A program made the position numbers and the translations under genes. From the NCBI GenBank assembly GCA_036346225.1, contig JARFIW010001187.1, positions 1-64,000 of the forward strand: DNA of 64,000 nucleotides, given 5' to 3'. Origin of the DNA: Platerodrilus igneus (lineage: Eukaryota > Arthropoda > Insecta > Coleoptera > Lycidae). The notes beneath the pieces were generated by a model. It searched no databases and had not been told where the DNA came from. It saw only the letters and a list, made by a program, of their open reading frames with translations. Of this stretch, positions 59,100-64,000 are shown piece by piece (positions within the stretch are counted from its first letter, which is position 1; every line of letters starts with the position of its first letter).

Positions 59100-61570
59100 A
59101 TGCCTAAAAAATTAATTACCAGTGAATACTTTGAGGTTGTTGGTAATGAGAGCAAAATAGTAAAGTGTAAACTTTGTTCAAATAAAGTAAAAACTGGTGG
59201 TAGGATCTCAAATATGCTAGCACATTGAAAAAGAAATCATCCAACTATTATCAAAACTTCCAAAGATGTTGATGTTGAAATTCAAGGAGAGGCTAGTCCA
59301 AATCCTTCACCTGACGTTGAATTATCGAGTCACAAAAATACTTCTTCAAAAAGGCGTTTAAAGCAAACTAAAATAAGTATTTCAAAATCGGATCTTCCTG
59401 TACACAGCGCCAACGACCCTAGGAAAGTTTAGCTAGATCGTACGTTAGCTTTAATGGTAGCTATCGATTATCAGCCAATGAATATTGTTAATGATAAAGA
59501 TTTTAAGACGCTTATTAACGCTTTAGATCTAAACTATGCCTTGCCCTCAAACGTTACAATAAAATCCAAACTATTGTCAGAGCTTTATGAAAGTGCTAAG
59601 TTCAAATTAAAAAATATTATAAGCGGTGTTGAAAATGTGTCACTTACAACAAACTTATGGACTAGTGTAACAACGGAAGCCTTCATGACTATTACATGTC
59701 ACTTTATCCATGCAGATTGTTTGCGATCTTCAGTTTTAGAGACGGTTTCCATTCCGAAATCACACAAGGCAGAAAATATTTCACTACATTTAAAAAGAAT
59801 TATAAGTGAATGGGACATTGAAATAGTATATTACATTACTAGCGTGGAAAGTGACCCATTTCACACGAGTGGAAGAGTATTGTCGCACGAGGCGTCAGCC
59901 GAGTGCGACTATTCCACGAGTGTGAAATGTCACTTTCCACGCGAGTACCGTACACCATTTTTCCGACGACCACCACTAAAAACAATTACGAAATAGTTAT
60001 TTTTATGCTTATTTGCAATAAATGTGTACGCAATAATGCAAGACAGACAGACACCTATAAAATTTATTTGACGTTTTGATGTTGAAAATTCAAACACCTA
60101 CTTTGTTTTTATAAAATCCGCGAATCTGTTGCTTTTAGCGTATGCATTCTCAATTTTTATTAAAGAAATCATTTCAATTACAAGCTAATATGAGTAATTA
60201 CATCTTTAAGTAAAACGGAAACTGTCAGTATCGATTTAACTATGGGTATTTTAAACTGTTATTAGCCAAAACGAAACGAATGAATGCAAAAAGGTAGAAA
60301 CCGGTAGTCGTTTGGGTTGCCTAGGTAACTAGCATACTAACATCAGTCATATCACTCTAGAGTTGAAAAGTATTTCAACACTAGAGTGATATGTACTTTC
60401 GCACTCTAGAGTGATATACTTTACTTTCTACATAAATAAGTAGTGTGTAATCTGTTGTTTTCACAAGTGGTCGTCGGAAAATAAAGTTGTTGTAGTGGTT
60501 ACGGACAAAGCCGCAACCATGTTGAAAATTACTTAACGAAATTTTCCTTGTTTTGGGCACACGCTAAAGTTAATAGAGGAAGAAGCTATACAGAAAACTA
60601 TAAACCTTAAAGAGGTGATAAAAAAATCCAAAGAATTAGTTACATATTTTAGAAAGTCAACTATAGCTACCAACGCCTTGCTTGTGGAACAGTCAAGGCT
60701 CCAAAAAGTCCCACTTAGACTTATTCAAGGCATTTCTACACGTTGGAACAGTGTGCTTGCTATGCTAGAAAAAATACAAACAGTAGGAGCTAGTCTTGCC
60801 CTAGCATTATGTAAATTGCCAAAAGCACCAGGTGGCATAAGTGCTGATGAAGGTTTGATAATAAATGAAGTTGTACTGTTATTAGGTTTATTTAATTATG
60901 CAACAAACGTAATAAGTGGAAATTATGTGACGATGTCTCTAGTAATTCCTGTTATATGTGGATTATATCACAAACTCCAGAACGTAAATGGTGAAATAAT
61001 CACAGAGTGCGGCAAGAAATTGATGGAAAACCTTCTCATGTCTATGAACAATCGTTTAACAAAATATGAAGAAAGGACTGGGCAAGACTTGCTACATATT
61101 TGGATTCTAGATTCAAACAGCATGGGGTTTAAACTATCTGAAAACGTCAAATTAATAAAAAATGTTTTGCAAAATGAAATAGCCAGTTATTTGCTGAAAT
61201 CAGTAGGTGATGTAGCAGTTTCCGTCAGTCCATAAGGTGTGTTAGACAAAGCAAGTACTTCACAAGAGCAAACACAAAGACCAAGCACAAATCAAAACCA
61301 AATATTTGGCTTCTTGAAATCACGGAAACTTGAAGAAGTGAGTGTATAGAACAAAACTGCGGATGCAATTAAGTTAATGGCAATATTTTCGGGCACACCT
61401 TGTGTCAATTCGGACAATCAAGAGTTTGATGTTATTTCTTATTGGAAAAGAATAGCCTCTTATTCCCATTAAACAAGATTGCGGAAAAGTATTTTTGCAT
61501 ACTCGCCACATCAGTTCCTTCAGAACGTATATTTTCAGCAGCCGGGTACACAATTAGTGAAAGACTACTA
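59100..61570 (+). pseudogene. hAT transposase with BED zinc finger (broken and interrupted)
   Basis: ATG at 59100 begins MPKKLITSEYFEVVGNESKI. A BED finger follows (VKCKLCSNKVKTGG, then LAH and an H after a stop at 59226). The core is recognisable as SLTTNLWTSVTTEAFMTITC (about 59640-59700), then, after the insertion, KVVVVVTDKAA at 60483 and GHTLKLIEEEA. The frame 60615-61235 holds the middle helical part including RWNSVLAMLEK. The C-terminal dimerisation domain (VPSERIFSAAG-like) lies near 61515-61560 in broken frames. At least five breaks show it is dead. It is a different hAT family from the one at 20915. Confidence 0.85.
59830..60482. mobile_element. Palindrome-rich insertion in the hAT gene
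   Basis: The transposase reading stops after SEWDIE at about 59831 and resumes at about 60482 with KVVVVVTD. The inserted 650 bases hold a 101-base imperfect hairpin (59842-59942, ends GCGTGGAAAGTGAC), a 46-base hairpin (60348-60393), and an inverted pair TTTTCCGACGACCAC (59959-59973) and GTGGTCGTCGGAAAA (60467-60481). It looks like a foldback-type or miniature transposon. No coding frame is recognised in it. Confidence 0.7.
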
Positions 61571-61835
61571 GATTAAAAAATGATATAATAAACATCTTAC
61601 TATTCTTAAATCAAAATTATTGGTTAACTACATTATAATATTACTATTCATTTATTGGTTTGTAAGTAAATAAAAAAAAAGCTTGTTTATCATTTTTTAA
61701 CATACTGTTAAAAGTTTTGAAAAAACCTGTTTTTTCGATTTTACCGGTTAGTTTTCTCATAATCTTACCGGTACAAAACTGGTATTTAAAAATACCGGTT
61801 TTTAAAACACTACTGTGTAGGGTAACTGTACCAGT

Positions 61836-62440
61836 AATTGCCAGTGCTCCAATAATTGCCACATGAATGTTAAACAAAAAAAAAAGAAACCTGTAATCAA
61901 TTTTTAAAATGTGGGTACGTTAAAAAGTAGAATCCATATCTACAGACAATTTGTCACCATATAACTTTCCAACAGATATCAGCGTTGTTTAGCATTTATA
62001 TTCCTTCTTTCTGTATGCCAACATTACCAGCTGAACCTTGTTTAGGTTATGACTATTGTAGCATGTGCAGTGTGAATTTGTGTCGATTAATAATTTAAAA
62101 AAAAAGGTGTTTTCCCTATTTGGTTTGACCAACATCAAGTTAAAAGTGTGTCAAAGTCAGTGTGAGGTAAGTTTTTCGTGTTTTTCACAAAAATGTATAA
62201 AAAATATAAACAGGCAACCATTGGTACAAATAATCTGCTTGGACCAATTATTGCCTAGTATGGCAATTACTAGTACTTCTATCATATTTCTATTTGATTG
62301 GATTTTTTGGTTAGGTAGCTAATATTTCAAGAAATACTTTGTAATGTAAAGCAATAATGCAATTGATGGACTTTTTCCAAAAAATGCCATAGTGTGGCAA
62401 TTATTAGTTGAAATATGGCAATTATTAGTTTAAAATGTGG
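61836..62440 (+). repeat. Subterminal TGGCAATTATTAG-type repeats
   Basis: Copies of TGGCAATTATTAG and its complement occur at about 61836-61862 (two, inverted), 62240-62275 and 62394-62432. They lie upstream of the pogo-type transposase and could be its binding sites; a TA-flanked CCAGTAATTGCCAG near 61834 may be the terminal inverted repeat. Confidence 0.5.
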
Positions 62441-62480
62441 AGGTTATTGAATATTTATATTGTTTCAGGAATACTTCAAC

Positions 62481-64000
62481 CATGACCAACCTGAATCCAA
62501 AAAAGAAACAGTTTTTTCGATACTCTCAAGAGGATATGCAAAAGGTCATTGATGAAGTACAACAGGGTTAATCAGCTTATTCTGTTGTTTTAAAAAGAAA
62601 TATTCCTAGAAGAACTTTAGAAAATAAAGTGAAAGGTATTACACCTTTAGTACGTAAAATGGAACCTAAAACTATATTGACCGTTGAAGAAGAAAATTGT
62701 TTGGTTGACTGGATAATAAAAATATCTAGAATGGGATTTCCTCTGGTAGAAGATGACATTTTGTGTACTGTAAAAGAGCTATGATAGCATCAAAAAGAGT
62801 TAATCCTTTCAATGACAATAAACCTGGTCGAAAATGGTTTACATTATTTATGAGACGACATCAAAAAGCTCTTTCTAAACGAACACGTGAATCTTTGACC
62901 AGCAGTAGAGCAGCTGTAATAGAACAGCAAATAAGAAATTGGTTTTTAGAAGTTGAAACTTATTTAAAAAGTGAAGATCTATAGGGAATTCTATCAGACC
63001 CATCGCGCATTTTTAACACTGACAAATCAGCATTTCAAATATGCCCAAAAACAGGAAAAGTTATCGCACCACGTGGTGAGGAAAATGTGTATGAGCTGTG
63101 TAAAGGGTCTGAAAAGAAAATATATCACTGTGTCAATTACTATATCTGCTGACGGGAAAGTGCTTCCTCCTCTGATAGTATATGCATACAAAAGAATACC
63201 TTCAGAGATTGTACAAAATATGCCTGATGACTGGGGTGTGGGCAAAACTGAGAGTGGTTGGATGACAGGAGAATCATTCTTTGAGTACATCACAAATGTG
63301 TTTTATCTAAGGTTAATAAACCAAGGTATACAATTCCCGGTTATTATGTTTTTGGATGGCCACAAGTCACACTTGACTATGCATGTTAGTAACTTTTGTG
63401 AGAAATATAAAATTATTGTTGTAGCGTTGTACCCAAATACAACACACATTATTCAGCCGTGTGTTGTAAGTTTTTTCCAACCCTTGAAATTGTCTTGGAG
63501 AAAAACGGTGCATGATTGGAAATTTGCTCATAATGAGGATATAATAAATAAAGTCAACTTTCCATTATTATTTCGAGATGCATTAGAGGTAGCTAAAACT
63601 GAAACTATAAAAAATGGGTTTTTAAGATGTGGTATATTTCCATGGGAACCAAATAATGTTGATTATTCAAAATGTATAAAACAATAAAACCTAAAGCTCA
63701 GAGATGAAAATATAGAAGAAAACATGAAAAAATACAACAATTTAAAACTCTGTCAAAATGTACTCTCTGACTATATCCCATCAGCAGTCAACAATCGATT
63801 TAGAGAAAATTACAACACTAATAAAGATAAATGGATAGACGATGAGAAATATATTGAATTGTATAAAATATGGTGTTGTTTGGAAACTGATATTGTGAAC
63901 TTCGAAACAAACTTAGATAAGGGGTTTGAACGCCAGCAACCGGCTGTTAGAAAGATTGATGAAAACGAAACACTTTTTGATTCAACTGTCGTTTCTGAAA
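62481..64000 (+). pseudogene. pogo/Tigger-type (DDE_1) transposase, runs off the window
   Basis: The start MTNLNPKKKQFFRYSQEDMQ leads into a psq-type helix-turn-helix (IPRRTLENKVKG) with a stop codon at about 62569. A CENP-B-like DNA-binding part follows (GRKWFTLFMRRHQKALSKRT). The DDE_1 domain has the first acidic site in IFNTDKSAF (about 63011-63037), SADGKVLPPLIVY, GWMTGESFFEYI, and the second Asp in MFLDGHKSH. The third site, normally QPxDVxxFxPxK, reads QPCVVSFFQPLK, so the catalytic Asp is replaced by Val. Stops at about 62784, 62981 and 63685 and a frame change near 63110 break the gene. Similar coding continues to the window end. Confidence 0.85.

Larger units (their letters stand above)
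58253..61815 (+). mobile_element. hAT DNA transposon with two nested insertions
   Basis: The left end begins CACTAATGTTTTAAAAACC and the complementary right end CAGTAGTGTTTTAAAAACC, terminal inverted repeats followed by several CGGTA/ACCGGT-rich repeats at both ends. An 8-bp direct repeat CTACTGTG lies at 58245-58252 and 61810-61817; it overlaps the right inverted repeat by six bases, so exact ends are uncertain. Inside are a BED-finger hAT transposase gene, a SINE (58551-58847) and a palindrome-rich insertion (about 59830-60482). Confidence 0.85.

Overview
The window looks like an AT-rich arthropod (most likely insect) nuclear genome segment. The evidence is BEL/Pao LTR retrotransposons, an RTE/CR1-type LINE with a GAT-repeat tail, a tRNA-derived SINE family, and mariner, hAT and pogo-type DNA transposons, many of them nested. 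No intact host protein-coding gene, rRNA or tRNA gene was recognised. Nearly every recognisable coding stretch is transposon- or virus-derived and carries frameshifts or stops.

Layout. 1-8 kb: fragments of an unrecognised protein family split by a near full-length BEL/Pao element (694-7683, minus strand, 5-bp target duplication, LTRs differing only in A-run lengths), then a SINE. 8.46-10.65 kb: copy 1 of a virus-like cassette (small ORF, TATA box, zinc-finger gene). 10.7-13 kb: LINE remnant (minus). 13-20.9 kb: no gene recognised, one dispersed repeat. 20.9-21.9 kb: hAT element with subterminal 18-bp arrays. 23.2 kb: SINE. 23.8-28.2 kb: a 3.6-kb segment between ~350-bp inverted repeats. 28.8-29.1 kb: a piece of a protein-primed family B DNA polymerase. 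29.1-32.5 kb: mariner remnant, LINE-leader fragment and a 5'-truncated BEL/Pao element with 3' LTR. 33.1-46.75 kb: the most unusual region (below). 46.8-47.7 kb: LINE 3' ends. 47.7-58 kb: mostly empty, with two near-perfect hairpins, a Tc1/mariner-like transposase tail, the second copy of the dispersed repeat and a TA microsatellite. 58.25-61.8 kb: a hAT element carrying a SINE and a palindrome-rich insertion. 61.8-64 kb: a pogo/Tigger-type transposase running off the window.

The candidate novel system is a decayed DNA-virus-like (or giant transposon) element at about 33.1-46.75 kb. A 6-kb C-rich, G-poor tract on the left and a G-rich array of ~300-bp repeats on the right share sequence in inverted orientation. 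They enclose a pseudogene with motifs reminiscent of rolling-circle initiators (39.7-42.0 kb), a family-B-polymerase-like C-terminal piece (42.9-43.2 kb), degenerate duplications, and a second copy of the small ORF/TATA/zinc-finger cassette (44.2-45.7 kb). The cassette at 8.5-10.6 kb and the polymerase fragment at 28.8 kb look like separate remnants of the same or a related lineage. This is inference from sequence reading; no database search was possible.
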